A stretch of DNA of 63,665 bases from Sphingomonadales bacterium (GTDB lineage: Bacteria; Pseudomonadota; Alphaproteobacteria; Sphingomonadales; Sphingomonadaceae), in contig JAIEOM010000001.1 of assembly GCA_019750455.1 (NCBI GenBank), positions 1-63,665 of the forward strand. Reading direction: 5' to 3'. Positions 47,159-58,610 of this stretch are shown here, piece after piece. The position numbers and the translations under genes are program-made. Within the stretch, counting starts at the first letter, position 1. Each line of letters opens with the position of its first letter. The notes under the pieces were generated by a model that saw nothing but the letters and a program-made list of their open reading frames with translations, was not told the origin of the DNA and did no database searches.

Positions 47159-47918
47159 GCGCCTGACGTCCGACATCGACGGGCCTGAGCTTTCCGCTGC
47201 TGCGGGGAGCGAGCGGCGCTGCATCCTCTCCGGGGAAACCTCGGCGCGGGACGGACTGGTGCGTCTGGCAATTTCGCCTGACGGGCTGGTGCTGCCCGAT
47301 GCCGCAGCCAAGGCTCCCGGACGCGGTGCGTGGATCGGCGTGACCCGCACGCAGCTTGAAGAAGCGGTGAGCGATGGCCATCTGAAGAAGGCGCTGATGC
47401 GCGCCTTCAAGGGCGCGCCTCTCACCATTCCCGACGATCTTCCCGCAAGGGTTGAAGCGGCGCTGGCGCGTCATCTTGGCGACCGTCTGGGGCTGGAACT
47501 GCGTTCGGGCAACATTGTCATGGGTTCGGCCCGGATCGAGGAACAGGCGCGCAGCGGGCGGATCGCCGTGCTGCTTCATGCCAGCGATTCCAGCGAAGAC
47601 GGACGGCGCAAGCTCGACCAGGCCTGGCGCGTGGGCAATGATGCCGAAGGATCGGGCCAGCGCGGCACGGTCTTGCCACTGGACCGCACCGCGCTGTCTG
47701 TGGCATTGGGCCGCGACAATGTGGTCCACCTGGGGGTCGCCGGCCATCCGGGTGACATGCGGGCAGGAACCCGCGTGCTCCAGGCGGTATCCCGGCTGGT
47801 GCAATATGCCGGGCAGGATCGGGCGAACGCGACCAACGAAGACGGCCGGGACGCTCCCGGCGACGCTGACCGGCCTGCGGGCGGGGCGGCGACAATTGAT
47901 GAATACGTGAAGGACTGA
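47139..47918 (+). CDS. YlxR/DUF448 family protein with C-terminal L7Ae-like domain
   Basis: ERRCILSGETSARDGLVRLAISPDG...PGRGAWI; between nusA and infB. Confidence 0.88.
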   Translation: MRTPPNERLTSDIDGPELSAAAGSERRCILSGETSARDGLVRLAISPDGLVLPDAAAKAPGRGAWIGVTRTQLEEAVSDGHLKKALMRAFKGAPLTIPDDLPARVEAALARHLGDRLGLELRSGNIVMGSARIEEQARSGRIAVLLHASDSSEDGRRKLDQAWRVGNDAEGSGQRGTVLPLDRTALSVALGRDNVVHLGVAGHPGDMRAGTRVLQAVSRLVQYAGQDRANATNEDGRDAPGDADRPAGGAATIDEYVKD

Positions 47919-47927
47919 CGAGCGATA

Positions 47928-50486
47928 ATGAGCGACGACAACGACAACCAGCGCACTCGCAAACCCCTGGGCCTCAAGCGCTCGGTGGACGCGGGCGAGG
48001 TCAAGCAGACCTTCAGCCACGGCCGCACCAACAAGGTGGTGGTCGAGGTGAAGCGTCGCCGTGTGCTCGGCAAGCCGGGTGAGGCCGCTCCGCCGCCTGC
48101 GCCCGAACCGGTCGTGGCCGCTCCGCCGCCGCCCCCGCCGCCGCCTGCCGCTCCCGCGCCGCGCCCCGCGCGTCCGGCCCCCGCGGGCGAGACCCCGCAG
48201 GAGCGCGTGAAGCGCCTTCAGCTCGAAGCCGAGGAAGAGCGCCTGCGCCTCGCCGAGGAAGCGCGCAAGCGTGAAGAGGCCGAAGCCCGCGAACGCGAAG
48301 AGGAAGAGCGTCGCCGCGCCGAGGAAAATCGCCGCGCCGAGGAAGAGGCTGAGCGCCAGCGCGCTGAAGCCGCCAATGCCCCGGTGCAGCCCGAGGCAGC
48401 ACCTGCGGCCGAGGCGCCTGCTGCGGCGGCCGAGGCAGCTCCTGCCGCGCCTGTCGCCACTGCGGCCGCCGTGCCCGCTGCCCGCCGCTTCACGCCGGTC
48501 GAACGGCCCGAGCCCAAGCGCCCCTCGGCGCCCGAGGTCAAGCCCAAGAAGAAGGACGACAAGCGCGCCGCGCCGAGCGACGAGGGCAAGGATAACCGCC
48601 GTTCGGGCAAGCTGACGGTCACCCGTGCCTTGAACGAGGACGAAGGCCGCCGCGCCCGCAGCCTCGCCGCGCTGAAGCGCGCGCGCGAGAAGGAGCGCCG
48701 CGGTCAGGGCGGCCCCAGCAAGCCGCGCGAAAAGCAGGTGCGCGATGTGGTCGTCCCCGAGGCGATCACCGTTAGCGAACTCGCCAACCGCATGGCCGAG
48801 AAGGGCGCCGACCTCGTGAAGGCGCTGTTCAACATGGGCATGATGGTCACGGTCAACCAGACCATCGACCAGGACACCGCCGAGCTGCTGGTCGAGGAGT
48901 TCGGCCACAACATCACCCGTGTATCCGCGAGCGATGTCGATATCGACACCAGCGCCGACGAAGATCCCATCGAAACCCTGGTGCCGCGTCCGCCGGTGGT
49001 GACGATCATGGGCCATGTCGATCACGGCAAGACCAGCCTGCTCGATGCCCTGCGCGGCACCGACGTGGTGAAGGGTGAGGCTGGCGGCATCACCCAGCAC
49101 ATCGGCGCCTACCAGATCACCACCAAGGACAAGCAGAAGATCACCTTCCTCGACACGCCCGGTCACGCGGCGTTCACCGAAATGCGCATGCGCGGTGCCA
49201 ATGTCACCGACATCGTCATTCTGGTTGTCGCGGGCGATGACGGGCTGATGCCGCAGACCATCGAGGCGATCAACCACACCAAGGCGGCCGGCGTGCCGAT
49301 GATCGTGGCGATCACCAAGTCGGACAAGCCCGAGTTCAACCCGCAGAAGATCCGCGAGCGTCTGCTCGAACACGAGATCGTGGTGGAGGCGATGTCGGGC
49401 GATGTGCAGGACGTGGAGGTTTCGGCCAAGACCGGCGCGGGGCTCGACAAGCTGATCGAGGCGATCGGTCTCCAGGCCGAACTGCTCGAACTGAAGGCGC
49501 GGCCCGACCGCGATGCCGAGGCAACCGTGATCGAAGCCCAGCTCGACAAGGGCCGCGGCCCGGTTGCGACCGTGCTCGTCACCCGCGGGACGCTGAAGCG
49601 CGGCGATACCTTCGTGGTCGGCACGCAGAGCGGCAAGGTCCGCGCGATCGTCGACGACAAGGGTCAGCAGCTCAAGGAAGCCGGCCCGTCGATGCCGGTC
49701 GAAGTGCTCGGCCTCGGCGGCGTGCCGTCGGCCGGTGACAACCTCACCGTGGTCGAGAACGAACAGCGCGCCCGCGAGGTTGCCAAGTATCGTCAGGAAC
49801 TCGCCACCGAAAAGCGCACCGCGCTGGCTCCGACCAATTTCGACACGATGTTCAACAACCTCGCCTCCAACGTCATCGAATTTCCGGTGGTGGTGAAGGC
49901 GGACGTGCAGGGCTCGGTCGAAGCGATCGTCAATGCGCTCCACAACCTCTCGAACGACGAGATCAAGGTGCGCGTGCTGAACGCGGGCGTTGGTGCGATC
50001 ACCGAGAGCGACGTGCTGCTGGCGGGCGCATCGAAGGCGCCGATCATCGGCTTCAACGTGCGTCCCAACGCCAAGGCGCGCGAGCTGCTGAAGCGCGATA
50101 ACGTGCGGATGATGTATTACGATGTCATCTACCACCTCACCGATGCCATCGCCAAGGAGATGGCGGGCGAGCTCGGGCCGGAGCGGATCGAAACCGTGGT
50201 CGGCCGTGCCGAGGTCAAGCAGGTCTTCCCGGCGGGCAAGAAGGACAAGGCAGCGGGTCTGCTGGTTCTGGAAGGCGCAATCCGCAAGGGCCTGTTCGCA
50301 CGCCTCACCCGTCAGGATGTCATCGTGTCGGCTACCAAGATCGCCTCGCTGCGGCGGTTCAAGGACGACGTGGACGAAGTCCGCACCGGTCTCGAATGCG
50401 GCGTGGTGCTGGAAGACACGAACGACATCAAGCCGGGCGACAACCTCGAAGTCTTCTCGGTCGAGGAGCGTGAGCGGACTCTGTGA
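47928..50486 (+). CDS. infB: translation initiation factor IF-2
   Basis: [33 protein letters not shown]; long Ala/Pro/Glu/Arg-rich N-terminus. Confidence 0.97.
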   Translation: MSDDNDNQRTRKPLGLKRSVDAGEVKQTFSHGRTNKVVVEVKRRRVLGKPGEAAPPPAPEPVVAAPPPPPPPPAAPAPRPARPAPAGETPQERVKRLQLEAEEERLRLAEEARKREEAEAREREEEERRRAEENRRAEEEAERQRAEAANAPVQPEAAPAAEAPAAAAEAAPAAPVATAAAVPAARRFTPVERPEPKRPSAPEVKPKKKDDKRAAPSDEGKDNRRSGKLTVTRALNEDEGRRARSLAALKRAREKERRGQGGPSKPREKQVRDVVVPEAITVSELANRMAEKGADLVKALFNMGMMVTVNQTIDQDTAELLVEEFGHNITRVSASDVDIDTSADEDPIETLVPRPPVVTIMGHVDHGKTSLLDALRGTDVVKGEAGGITQHIGAYQITTKDKQKITFLDTPGHAAFTEMRMRGANVTDIVILVVAGDDGLMPQTIEAINHTKAAGVPMIVAITKSDKPEFNPQKIRERLLEHEIVVEAMSGDVQDVEVSAKTGAGLDKLIEAIGLQAELLELKARPDRDAEATVIEAQLDKGRGPVATVLVTRGTLKRGDTFVVGTQSGKVRAIVDDKGQQLKEAGPSMPVEVLGLGGVPSAGDNLTVVENEQRAREVAKYRQELATEKRTALAPTNFDTMFNNLASNVIEFPVVVKADVQGSVEAIVNALHNLSNDEIKVRVLNAGVGAITESDVLLAGASKAPIIGFNVRPNAKARELLKRDNVRMMYYDVIYHLTDAIAKEMAGELGPERIETVVGRAEVKQVFPAGKKDKAAGLLVLEGAIRKGLFARLTRQDVIVSATKIASLRRFKDDVDEVRTGLECGVVLEDTNDIKPGDNLEVFSVEERERTL

Positions 50487-50929
50487 GCTTGAACGACCCT
50501 CACTATCCAGACGATGCCGGGCAGTCGCCGCACACGGCGCTGCTCGGCTCGGAATTCGTGAGCTGGGACGAATCCGCCCAGACCGCCACCATGCGCTTCA
50601 CCGTCAAGCGCGAGGTCTGCACCTGGCGCGGGGGCGTGCAGGGCGGGCTGGTTGCAGGCTACCTCGATGACGTGATGGGCTACGCCTATGTCGCGGCCAC
50701 CGGCGGCGTGATGGCGCCGCTCAACCTCGACATCTCGATGAGCCTCATCCGCCTGATCCCCGAAGGCGCGACCATCATCGGCAAAGGCCGCGTGGTGAAG
50801 GCAGGGCAGCGGGTGATCTTCCTCGAAGGGGAGTTGCTGGCGGAGGACGGCACGATCTACGCCCGCTCCACCTCAACCGCGATTCCCACCCCGCGCCCGA
50901 CGCCGACCGAAACCGGAATGGAGCGATAA
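50483..50929 (+). CDS. PaaI family thioesterase
   Basis: GGVQGGLVAGYLDDVMGYAYVAATGG. Confidence 0.83.
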   Translation: MSLNDPHYPDDAGQSPHTALLGSEFVSWDESAQTATMRFTVKREVCTWRGGVQGGLVAGYLDDVMGYAYVAATGGVMAPLNLDISMSLIRLIPEGATIIGKGRVVKAGQRVIFLEGELLAEDGTIYARSTSTAIPTPRPTPTETGMER

Positions 50930-51486
50930 TGCCCGCGGGCGACCAGCGCTATCTGGCGTTGCTGGGCAGCATCAATGTGGGCGGCAACCGGATCACCATG
51001 GCCGATCTCACACTTGCGCTGGAAGAGGCCGGGTTTCGCGACGTTGTGACGGTTGCAGCCAGCGGCAATGTGATTCTGAGCGACACCCGCGATCCGGCCA
51101 GCATTGAAGTCGCGCTCGAAAGCGTGATCGCTGCGCGCTACGGGTTCAAATCCTGCGCCATGGTCCGCACCCGCGATCAGGTGCGCGCCGCGATTGACGA
51201 AAACCCGTTCCACGGCACCGGGCCGCAGCACGGGTCGGACAAGATGGTCCACTCGATCTTCCTGAGCCGGCAACCCGACCGCGCAGATTTCGATCAGCTT
51301 GTGGCGGACCACCGCGCCCGAGGCGGCGAGCGGCTGGCGATGGGTGACCGCGTGCTATTTCTTGATTATGTCCACGGGGTGGGCGTGTCGGACCTGTCGA
51401 ACAAGACGCTGGAGCGCAGGCTCCGCTGCAAAGGCACAGCGCGCAACATGAACTCGCTCAAGAACCTCCTGTCGAAGATGACCTGA
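50929..51486 (+). CDS. DUF1697 domain protein
   Basis: [42 protein letters not shown]. Confidence 0.88.
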   Translation: MPAGDQRYLALLGSINVGGNRITMADLTLALEEAGFRDVVTVAASGNVILSDTRDPASIEVALESVIAARYGFKSCAMVRTRDQVRAAIDENPFHGTGPQHGSDKMVHSIFLSRQPDRADFDQLVADHRARGGERLAMGDRVLFLDYVHGVGVSDLSNKTLERRLRCKGTARNMNSLKNLLSKMT

Positions 51487-51490
51487 CGCC

Positions 51491-51898
51491 ATGGCCGCCA
51501 AGCAACCCTTCACCGCCGAACAGCAATCCGTCCGCGTCCTCAAGGTGGGCGAGCGGGTGCGGCATATCCTGTCCGAACTGCTCGCGCGCGGTGAGGTGCA
51601 TGACGATGTTGTCAGCGCGGCGCACATCTCGGTCACCGAGGTGCGCATGACGCCCGATCTTCGCCACGCGACCGCCTATGTGAAGCCGCTGCTGGGTGCG
51701 GGGGACGAGGATGTGGTCAAGGCGCTGCGCCAGAACACCGCTTTTCTCCAGCGCGAGGTCGCTCAGCGGCTCGGGCTGAAGTTCGCGCCCAAGCTGAAGT
51801 TCCGCAAGGATGAAAGCTTTGCCGAGGCCGACCGGATCGAGGCGCTGCTGCGCGATCCCAAGGTCCTGCGCGACCTCGGGGATGAGGACGAAGACTAA
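51491..51898 (+). CDS. rbfA: ribosome-binding factor A
   Basis: [21 protein letters not shown]...[19 protein letters not shown]. Confidence 0.94.
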   Translation: MAAKQPFTAEQQSVRVLKVGERVRHILSELLARGEVHDDVVSAAHISVTEVRMTPDLRHATAYVKPLLGAGDEDVVKALRQNTAFLQREVAQRLGLKFAPKLKFRKDESFAEADRIEALLRDPKVLRDLGDEDED

Positions 51899-52479
51899 CG
51901 CGGCACCATCCGCGCTTTCAGCGTGATATCGACCTTGTTGCCGACCAGCAGCTGGTAGGACTTCATCCCGAAATCGCGCCGGTCGATGGTCGTTGTGCCG
52001 GTGAAGCTGACAGGCTTGCCACTTTGTGCCACCGGATCGCTGTCGAAGGTCACGGCAAGGCTGGCCGGACGGGTCACGCCGCGTGCGGTCAGTTCGCCCG
52101 AAACCACGCCCTCCGTGGCGCTCGACAGCTTGAGAGATCGGCCGGTGAAACGGATCGTGGGATATTTCTCGACCCAGAAGAACTTGTCGCCCCGCAGCCG
52201 CGCCAGCGTGACGCTGTCGGGCGCCTGGATCGCGGTCGCATCGAAGGTCACGTCGATCACCGCCTTGTCCGGTGCGCCGGGTACGATGGTGACCGCGCCC
52301 TCCATCCGCGGGAACTTGGCCGTCTTGCTCGACAGGCCGAAGAAGGGGACCTTGGCCGATACATTGCTGGCCGAGGCATCAAGCGTGTAGCGTTGCGGCA
52401 CGGCGGACGCGTTGGCCAGCGCGAACAGCGCCAGCAGCGGCAGCATCATGATGCGAAGCAGAGGCATGCGAACGGTCAT
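51895..52479 (-). CDS. YceI family periplasmic protein
   Basis: [35 protein letters not shown]...[20 protein letters not shown]. Confidence 0.88.
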   Translation of the reverse strand: MTVRMPLLRIMMLPLLALFALANASAVPQRYTLDASASNVSAKVPFFGLSSKTAKFPRMEGAVTIVPGAPDKAVIDVTFDATAIQAPDSVTLARLRGDKFFWVEKYPTIRFTGRSLKLSSATEGVVSGELTARGVTRPASLAVTFDSDPVAQSGKPVSFTGTTTIDRRDFGMKSYQLLVGNKVDITLKARMVPR

Positions 52480-52560
52480 CCTTTTCTCCATACGCATGAA
52501 CAGGGCAAAAGGTTCACCTCCGCGCTCGCTCGCAGCTCGGTAAAGCGATAGGCAGCGGCC

Positions 52561-53136
52561 ATGGCCAAGCTCTACTTCTACTATGCCAGCATGAACGCAG
52601 GCAAATCCTCGCACCTGCTCCAGGCCGATTTCAACTATCGCGAGCGGGGGATGCGCACGATGCTGTGGACCGCCGCGCTCGATAGCCGGTCGCAAGGCAT
52701 GGTGCGCAGCCGCATCGGGCTGGAGAGCGATGCCCACAAATTTGCGTCCGAAACCGACCTGTGGGCCACCATCAGCGCCGCGCACAAGGTGGAACCGCTC
52801 GATTGTGTGCTGGTGGATGAGGCACAATTTCTGACCGGCGATCAGGTCTGGCAGCTCGCCCGGCTGGCGGACGAGGCGGGGATTCCGGTGCTCTGCTATG
52901 GCCTGCGCACGGACTTTCAGGGGGAGCTGTTCCCCGGATCGGCAGTGCTGCTCGGGATCGCGGATGCGCTCGTCGAGCTGAAGGCCGTGTGCCACTGCGG
53001 GCGCAAGGCGACGATGAACCTGCGCGTCGATGAAAGCGGGGCGGCGGTCAAGCAGGGCGCGCAGACCGAGATCGGCGGCAACGACCGTTATGTCGCGCTG
53101 TGCCGGAAGCATTTTTCCCAGGCGCTGGGGGAATGA
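52561..53136 (+). CDS. tdk: thymidine kinase
   Basis: YYASMNAGKSSHLLQADFNYRERG, VLVDEAQFLTGDQVWQLA. Confidence 0.95.
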   Translation: MAKLYFYYASMNAGKSSHLLQADFNYRERGMRTMLWTAALDSRSQGMVRSRIGLESDAHKFASETDLWATISAAHKVEPLDCVLVDEAQFLTGDQVWQLARLADEAGIPVLCYGLRTDFQGELFPGSAVLLGIADALVELKAVCHCGRKATMNLRVDESGAAVKQGAQTEIGGNDRYVALCRKHFSQALGE

Positions 53137-54053
53137 GCGGGCCGCTTTCAGGCTGGCTGATCCTCGACAAGCCGCGCGGGATGGGCAGCACCCAAGGTGT
53201 GAGCGCGGTCAAGCGCGTGCTACGGCAGAACGGCTATGCGAAAACCAAAGTCGGCCACGGTGGGACTCTCGATCCGCTGGCCGAAGGCGTGCTGCCGATT
53301 GCCTTGGGCGAGGCGACCAAGCTTGCCGGACGGATGCTGGATAGCGACAAGATCTACGCGTTTACAGTGAAGTTTGGGGAGGAGACCGACACGCTCGATA
53401 CCGAAGGTCCGGTGATTGCCACCAGCGATGTGCGGCCGACAATGGCCGAGATCGAGGCTGTGCTGCCGCGTTTCACCGGGCCTATCGAACAGGTGCCCCC
53501 GGCTTATTCGGCGCTGAAGGTGGACGGCCAGCGCGCTTATGATCTGGCGCGGGCGGGGGAGGCGGTGGCGCTCAAGGCACGCAGCGTTACCATCCATTCG
53601 CTCCATGTCACGGCGGGGGCAGGCGAGGGGGGGCTGGATGCTGTGACCCTCGTCGCCCATGTTTCCAAGGGCACCTACATTCGCAGCCTAGCCCGCGACA
53701 TTGCGCAGGCCCTTGGCACCTGTGGTCACGTGACCTACCTGCGACGCATCAAGGCGGGGCCGTTCCGCGAAGAACAGGCGATTTCGCTGGACAAACTGGA
53801 GCAAACCGCTAAGGGCGCAGGCCTTGAATACCTACTCCTGCCGCTGGAGGCAGGGCTGGACGACATCCCGGCCCTCAGCCTCGACCAGACAAGCGCGCAG
53901 GCGGTCCGACAGGGCCGGGTGCTGTCTGGCATGCCCCAATCATCCGGGCTCTACCTTGCGAAACTGGGCTCTGTCCCGGTCGCGCTGATGGAAGTTTCGG
54001 ATGGGACGGCCACGGTCGTCAGGGGTTTCAATCTACCCGATGTCGCTGAGTAA
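53133..54053 (+). CDS. truB: tRNA pseudouridine(55) synthase
   Basis: GWLILDKPRGMGSTQGV, KVGHGGTLDPLAEGVLPIALGEATK. Confidence 0.96.
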   Translation: MSGPLSGWLILDKPRGMGSTQGVSAVKRVLRQNGYAKTKVGHGGTLDPLAEGVLPIALGEATKLAGRMLDSDKIYAFTVKFGEETDTLDTEGPVIATSDVRPTMAEIEAVLPRFTGPIEQVPPAYSALKVDGQRAYDLARAGEAVALKARSVTIHSLHVTAGAGEGGLDAVTLVAHVSKGTYIRSLARDIAQALGTCGHVTYLRRIKAGPFREEQAISLDKLEQTAKGAGLEYLLLPLEAGLDDIPALSLDQTSAQAVRQGRVLSGMPQSSGLYLAKLGSVPVALMEVSDGTATVVRGFNLPDVAE

Positions 54054-54065
54054 GAGAGAAAAAAT

Positions 54066-54335
54066 ATGTCGGTGACCGCCGAAAAGAAGCAGGAAATCAT
54101 CTCGTCCAACGCCCGTGATCCCAAGGACACCGGCAGCCCCGAAGTGCAGGTCGCGATCCTCACCGAGCGCATCCGCAACCTCACCGAGCACTTCAAGGAT
54201 CACCACAAGGACAACCACTCGCGTCGTGGCTTGCTGATGATGGTGAACAAGCGTCGCACGCTGCTCGCCTACCTCAAGAAGAAGGATGTCGAGCGCTACA
54301 ACGCCCTGATCCAGAAGCTGGGTCTGCGTAAGTAA
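54066..54335 (+). CDS. rpsO: 30S ribosomal protein S15
   Basis: [37 protein letters not shown]. Confidence 0.98.
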   Translation: MSVTAEKKQEIISSNARDPKDTGSPEVQVAILTERIRNLTEHFKDHHKDNHSRRGLLMMVNKRRTLLAYLKKKDVERYNALIQKLGLRK

Positions 54336-54348
54336 GAGTTTCGCGTTG

Positions 54349-54377
54349 AAAGGCGGCTCAAGGGCCGCCTTTCTCGC
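54349..54377 (+). terminator. rho-independent terminator after rpsO
   Basis: aaaggcggc-tcaag-ggccgccttt. Confidence 0.6.
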
Positions 54378-54512
54378 ATTTGGGGCCCGCAGACATCCGG
54401 TCTGACGCGCCTCGGGGCCGAACCAGTGCCCCGCACCGGACCGGGACGGTTCTTTCCCCGGCACATGAGGCCCCGCCCGGCAATATGGCCGCGCGGGTCA
54501 GAAGGAAAACCA

Positions 54513-56816
54513 ATGTTCGACACGAAAACCGTATCGCTGGAGTGGGGCGGAAAGACCCTCACTCTGGAAACCGGGCGCATTGCCCGTCAGGCCGATGGTG
54601 CCGTTCTGGCCACCTACGGCGAAACCGTGGTGCTGTGCGCCGTGACCGCCGCCAAGTCGGTGAAAGAGGGCCAAGACTTCTTCCCGCTCACCGTCCACTA
54701 CCAGGAAAAGTTCTCGGCTGCCGGCCGCATCCCCGGCGGCTTCTTCAAGCGTGAACGCGGCGCGACCGAGAAGGAAACGCTGACCAGCCGCCTGATCGAC
54801 CGTCCGATCCGTCCGCTCTTCCCCGAAGGTTTCTACAACGAGATCAACGTGATCGCGCAGGTCCTGTCGTTCGACGGCGAGACCGAGGCCGATATCGTGG
54901 CGATGATCGCCGCCTCGGCCGCGCTGACCATCTCGGGCGTGCCCTTCATGGGTCCGATCGGCGCCGCGCGCGTCGGCTATGTCGATGGCGAATACACGCT
55001 GAACCCGAAGCAGGACAAGGCGCTCGCCGAAGGCCGTCTCGACCTCGTGGTCGCCGCGACCGACAAGGCCGTGATGATGGTCGAATCCGAAGCCAAGGAG
55101 CTGACCGAGGAAGAAATGCTCGGCGCCGTCATGTTCGCGCATGACGAGATCCGCAAGGTGATCGGCGCGATCGTCGATCTGGCCGAGAAGGCCGCCAAGG
55201 ATCCGTGGGACATCGACGTCAGCGACAACACTGCCGACATCAAGGCCAAGCTCAAGGACCTCGTGGGCGCGGATATCGCCGCGGCCTACAAGCTCACCGA
55301 CAAGTCAGCGCGCTCGAACGCGCTGAACGAGGCGCGGGCCAAGGCCAAGGGGGCGTTTGCGGACGAAACCCCGCAGACCCAGATGGTCGCGATCAAGACC
55401 ATGAAGAAGGTCGAGGCCGACATCGTCCGCACCGCCATCCTCAAGGAAGGCGCGCGCATCGACGGCCGCAAGCTCGATCAGGTCCGCCCGATCGAAGCGA
55501 TCGTCGGCTTCCTGCCGCGCACCCACGGCTCGTCGCTGTTCACCCGCGGCGAGACTCAGGCGATCTGCACCACCACGCTCGGCACCAAGGATTCCGAGCA
55601 GATGATCGATGGTCTGGAAGGCCTCAGCTATTCCAGCTTCATGCTGCACTACAACTTCCCGCCCTATTCGGTCGGTGAAGTGGGCCGCTTCGGCGCGCCG
55701 GGTCGCCGCGAAGTCGGTCACGGCAAGCTCGCCTGGCGCGCGCTCAACCCCGTGCTGCCGAGCAAGGAAGACTTCCCCTACACCATCCGCGTGTTGTCGG
55801 ACATCACCGAGTCGAACGGCTCGTCCTCGATGGCAACCGTGTGCGGCGGCTGTCTGTCGATGATGGACGCGGGCGTGCCGGTGAAGGCTCCGGTCAGCGG
55901 CATCGCCATGGGCCTGATCCTCGAAGGTGACGAATTCGCCGTCCTCTCGGACATTCTGGGCGATGAAGACCACCTCGGCGACATGGACTTCAAGGTTGCC
56001 GGGACCGCCGAAGGCATCACCACGATGCAGATGGACATCAAGGTCGCCGGCATCACGCAGGAGATCATGGCCAAGGCGCTGGAGCAGGCCAAGGCCGGCC
56101 GTCAGCACATCCTGGGCGAAATGGCCAAGGCGCTGACCGGTGCCCGCACCGAAGTCAGCAAGCATGCGCCGCGCATCGAGACGATCCAGATCGACAAGTC
56201 GAAGATCCGTGACGTCATCGGCACCGGCGGCAAGGTGATCCGCGAGATCGTCGCCGAAACCGGCGCCAAGGTCGACATCGACGATGAAGGCGTGATCAAG
56301 ATCTCGTCCTCGAACCTCGACGAGATCGAAGCGGCGAAGAAGTGGATCCTCGGCATCGTCGAGGAAGCCGAAGTCGGCAAGATTTACACCGGCAAGGTCG
56401 TCAACATCGTCGATTTCGGCGCTTTCGTGAACTTCATGGGCGGCAAGGACGGCCTCGTCCACGTCTCGGAAATGAAGAACGAGCGGGTCGAAAAGCCTAC
56501 CGATGTCGTCTCCGAAGGCATGGAAGTTAAGGTCAAGGTCCTCGAGATCGACCAGCGCGGCAAGGTCCGCCTGTCGATGCGCGTTGTCGACCAGGAAACC
56601 GGCGAAGAGCTGGAAGATACCCGTCCGCCTCGCGAACCGCGTGAACCGCGCGGCGACCGTGGTGATCGCGGCGACCGCGGCGACCGTCGCGGCCCCCGTG
56701 GCGGCGGCGACCGGGGTGGCCGTGGCGGCGATCGTGGCGGACGCGGTGGTGACCGTGGCGGCCGTGACCGTGACAGCGGCGGACCGGCCGGTCTGCCCGA
56801 CTTCCTGAAGGACTAA
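54513..56816 (+). CDS. pnp: polyribonucleotide nucleotidyltransferase
   Basis: RNase PH domains, KH ([11 protein letters not shown]) and S1 domains; Arg/Gly/Asp-rich C-terminal tail. Confidence 0.97.
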   Translation: MFDTKTVSLEWGGKTLTLETGRIARQADGAVLATYGETVVLCAVTAAKSVKEGQDFFPLTVHYQEKFSAAGRIPGGFFKRERGATEKETLTSRLIDRPIRPLFPEGFYNEINVIAQVLSFDGETEADIVAMIAASAALTISGVPFMGPIGAARVGYVDGEYTLNPKQDKALAEGRLDLVVAATDKAVMMVESEAKELTEEEMLGAVMFAHDEIRKVIGAIVDLAEKAAKDPWDIDVSDNTADIKAKLKDLVGADIAAAYKLTDKSARSNALNEARAKAKGAFADETPQTQMVAIKTMKKVEADIVRTAILKEGARIDGRKLDQVRPIEAIVGFLPRTHGSSLFTRGETQAICTTTLGTKDSEQMIDGLEGLSYSSFMLHYNFPPYSVGEVGRFGAPGRREVGHGKLAWRALNPVLPSKEDFPYTIRVLSDITESNGSSSMATVCGGCLSMMDAGVPVKAPVSGIAMGLILEGDEFAVLSDILGDEDHLGDMDFKVAGTAEGITTMQMDIKVAGITQEIMAKALEQAKAGRQHILGEMAKALTGARTEVSKHAPRIETIQIDKSKIRDVIGTGGKVIREIVAETGAKVDIDDEGVIKISSSNLDEIEAAKKWILGIVEEAEVGKIYTGKVVNIVDFGAFVNFMGGKDGLVHVSEMKNERVEKPTDVVSEGMEVKVKVLEIDQRGKVRLSMRVVDQETGEELEDTRPPREPREPRGDRGDRGDRGDRRGPRGGGDRGGRGGDRGGRGGDRGGRDRDSGGPAGLPDFLKD

Positions 56817-56841
56817 TCCCCTTCTCCGAGGTATGAACATC

Positions 56842-56875
56842 GGCCGCCCGGAGCGATCCGGGCGGCCTTGTTTTT
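56842..56875 (+). terminator. rho-independent terminator after pnp
   Basis: ggccgcccgg-agcgat-ccgggcggcc-ttgttttt. Confidence 0.75.
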
Positions 56876-56889
56876 GGAAAAGACCAACG

Positions 56890-57570
56890 ATGCTTCAACG
56901 CGAACTGATCGACACCACCCAGATCGAGGACGGCGTTACCCTCGACCTCTACACCCATGCCGGTCACTTCATGATCGTGATGGGGCGCAACGAGTTGATG
57001 AGCACGCGCATGCGGTTCTCCGAAGAGCAACTCGCGGACCTCACCCTCGACCGGCTGGGCAAGGACAATGCGCGCATCCTGATCGGCGGTTACGGCATGG
57101 GGTTCACCTACCGCGCGGCGGCCGCCAAGCTGGGCGCCAAGGCGCAGATCGTGGTGGCCGAGATTTCCGAGGCGATCATCGATTGGGCCAAAGGGCCAAT
57201 GGCGGCGCTGACCGGTGAGGGCCTGTCGGATCCGCGCCTCGACCTCAAAATATGCGATGTCGCCGCGCTGATCGACGATGCCAATGACGGCACTTGCGCC
57301 AAGTTCGATGCGATCCTGCTCGATGTCGACAATGGCCCAGACGGCATCGTGCGGGATGCCAACAACCGGATCTACTCGCGCACCGGCCTTGCCAAGGCAC
57401 GCGATGCACTGAAGCCCGGCGGCATTTTGGCGGTGTGGTCGGCGGGACCGGACCCTGCGTTCCGCAAGCGGCTGTATGACACCGGACTCGATGTGACCGA
57501 ATGGAACGTCAGGTCACGCCCCAACAACAAGGGCGCGCATCACATCATCTGGTTTGCGCAAAAAGCCTGA
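56890..57570 (+). CDS. spermidine synthase-like methyltransferase-fold protein
   Basis: DNARILIGGYGMGFTYRAAAAKLGAKAQIVVAEISEAIIDW; DAILLDVDNGPDG. Confidence 0.75.
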   Translation: MLQRELIDTTQIEDGVTLDLYTHAGHFMIVMGRNELMSTRMRFSEEQLADLTLDRLGKDNARILIGGYGMGFTYRAAAAKLGAKAQIVVAEISEAIIDWAKGPMAALTGEGLSDPRLDLKICDVAALIDDANDGTCAKFDAILLDVDNGPDGIVRDANNRIYSRTGLAKARDALKPGGILAVWSAGPDPAFRKRLYDTGLDVTEWNVRSRPNNKGAHHIIWFAQKA

Positions 57571-57573
57571 GGT

Positions 57574-58530
57574 TCAGAAATCGTAGATCAGGGTGATGCG
57601 GCTCAGCGTGTCGGTCTGCACCGCGCCGGGTGGCGGGTTGCTGTCATATTCGACTGCATAGGAAACGCGCGCCTTCAGCTTCTTGGCGATGGCCGCATCG
57701 AGCCCCGTGATCAGGTCGATCGAGGTGTTGCGCGAATCGATGATCGCCACCGCCGATCCGCCCGTTTCGGCGACGGCGTTGGTGTCCTGAGTCAGCTTCA
57801 GCCGCTCGGTTATCTGCCAGTCGAAATCGAGGGCCAGCAGCCCGGCGATGCGGCTTTCCTCGCGCCCGTCCACGAATTGCGTGACGCGGTAGGCGGGGCC
57901 GGCCTTGAGCGAGAGTTGCACATCATCCTTCTTGAGCGCCTGATAACCCATGCCGCCGGAGATGGCGTAGCGCCCTGAAAAACCCTGAAAGCGGTCGCGC
58001 TCGTACTGGGCGAGGGCATAGACGTAGAAACGGTCCGAGACGTTGACGTTGGGCTCGTAGCGGCCGAGGAACTGTTCGCGCGTGGTGACCCCGGCAGCGC
58101 GCTGGTAATCGGCGCGGCCGGTCAGCCGGTGCCGCCACTTGATGCCCTGTCGCTCCAGCGTGAGCGCCGCGGTAACGCCGGTGTTCGACGTGTTGCCGGT
58201 GGCCCGGAATCCGCCGAGTTCACCCCGACCGCTCCAGTTTTCGAACAAATCGGCCTCGCGCAGGGCAGCCTGCTTGGCCTCGGCCTCGGCGGCCTTGCGC
58301 GCGGCGAGCGCGGTGGTGAAATCGGCAACCAGCGCGTCGATCTCGGCGATGTCGCCGGGGTTGGTGGTGCGGGCGATGTCAGCGATGGTCTTCACCTTGC
58401 CCTCGTCGCCGGTGGCAATGGCTGCATCGATCATCGCGCGCACGGGCGCGGGCAGTTCGGCAAGCGCAGGCTGAGCAGCCAGCACTGCACCCGCCACTGT
58501 CGCAATCCGCAAACCCCGCAAGGCGATCAT
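57574..58530 (-). CDS. DUF481 outer-membrane protein (YdiY-like)
   Basis: Signal peptide; NWSGRGELGGFRATGNTSNTGVTAALTLERQGIKWRHRLTGRADYQRA...; C-terminal aromatic. Confidence 0.85.
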   Translation of the reverse strand: MIALRGLRIATVAGAVLAAQPALAELPAPVRAMIDAAIATGDEGKVKTIADIARTTNPGDIAEIDALVADFTTALAARKAAEAEAKQAALREADLFENWSGRGELGGFRATGNTSNTGVTAALTLERQGIKWRHRLTGRADYQRAAGVTTREQFLGRYEPNVNVSDRFYVYALAQYERDRFQGFSGRYAISGGMGYQALKKDDVQLSLKAGPAYRVTQFVDGREESRIAGLLALDFDWQITERLKLTQDTNAVAETGGSAVAIIDSRNTSIDLITGLDAAIAKKLKARVSYAVEYDSNPPPGAVQTDTLSRITLIYDF

Positions 58531-58610
58531 GTTAGCGCTCCCTTTCACCACGCCCTGAATAAAGGCGGGGGCGGGCCAAGAGCAAGCCTCGCGCGGCGAG
58601 GCGCCCCGGA

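Noticed and set aside
45422-47428. 668-aa minus-strand ORF opposite nusA
   Set aside because: Shadow ORF; NusA on + strand
48050-48560. Ala/Pro/Glu/Arg-rich repetitive region
   Set aside because: Normal low-complexity N-terminal region of IF-2, not an independent repeat element
47085-50135. 1016-aa minus-strand ORF opposite ylxR/infB
   Set aside because: Shadow ORF; infB on + strand is unambiguous
55305-56840. 511-aa minus-strand ORF opposite pnp
   Set aside because: Shadow ORF with composition mirroring pnp codons
58530-58543. TGTTAGCGCTCCCT resembling the xylose operator near the DUF481 start
   Set aside because: Only the left half and centre match, the right half is not palindromic, and it overlaps the start codon/SD; probably chance
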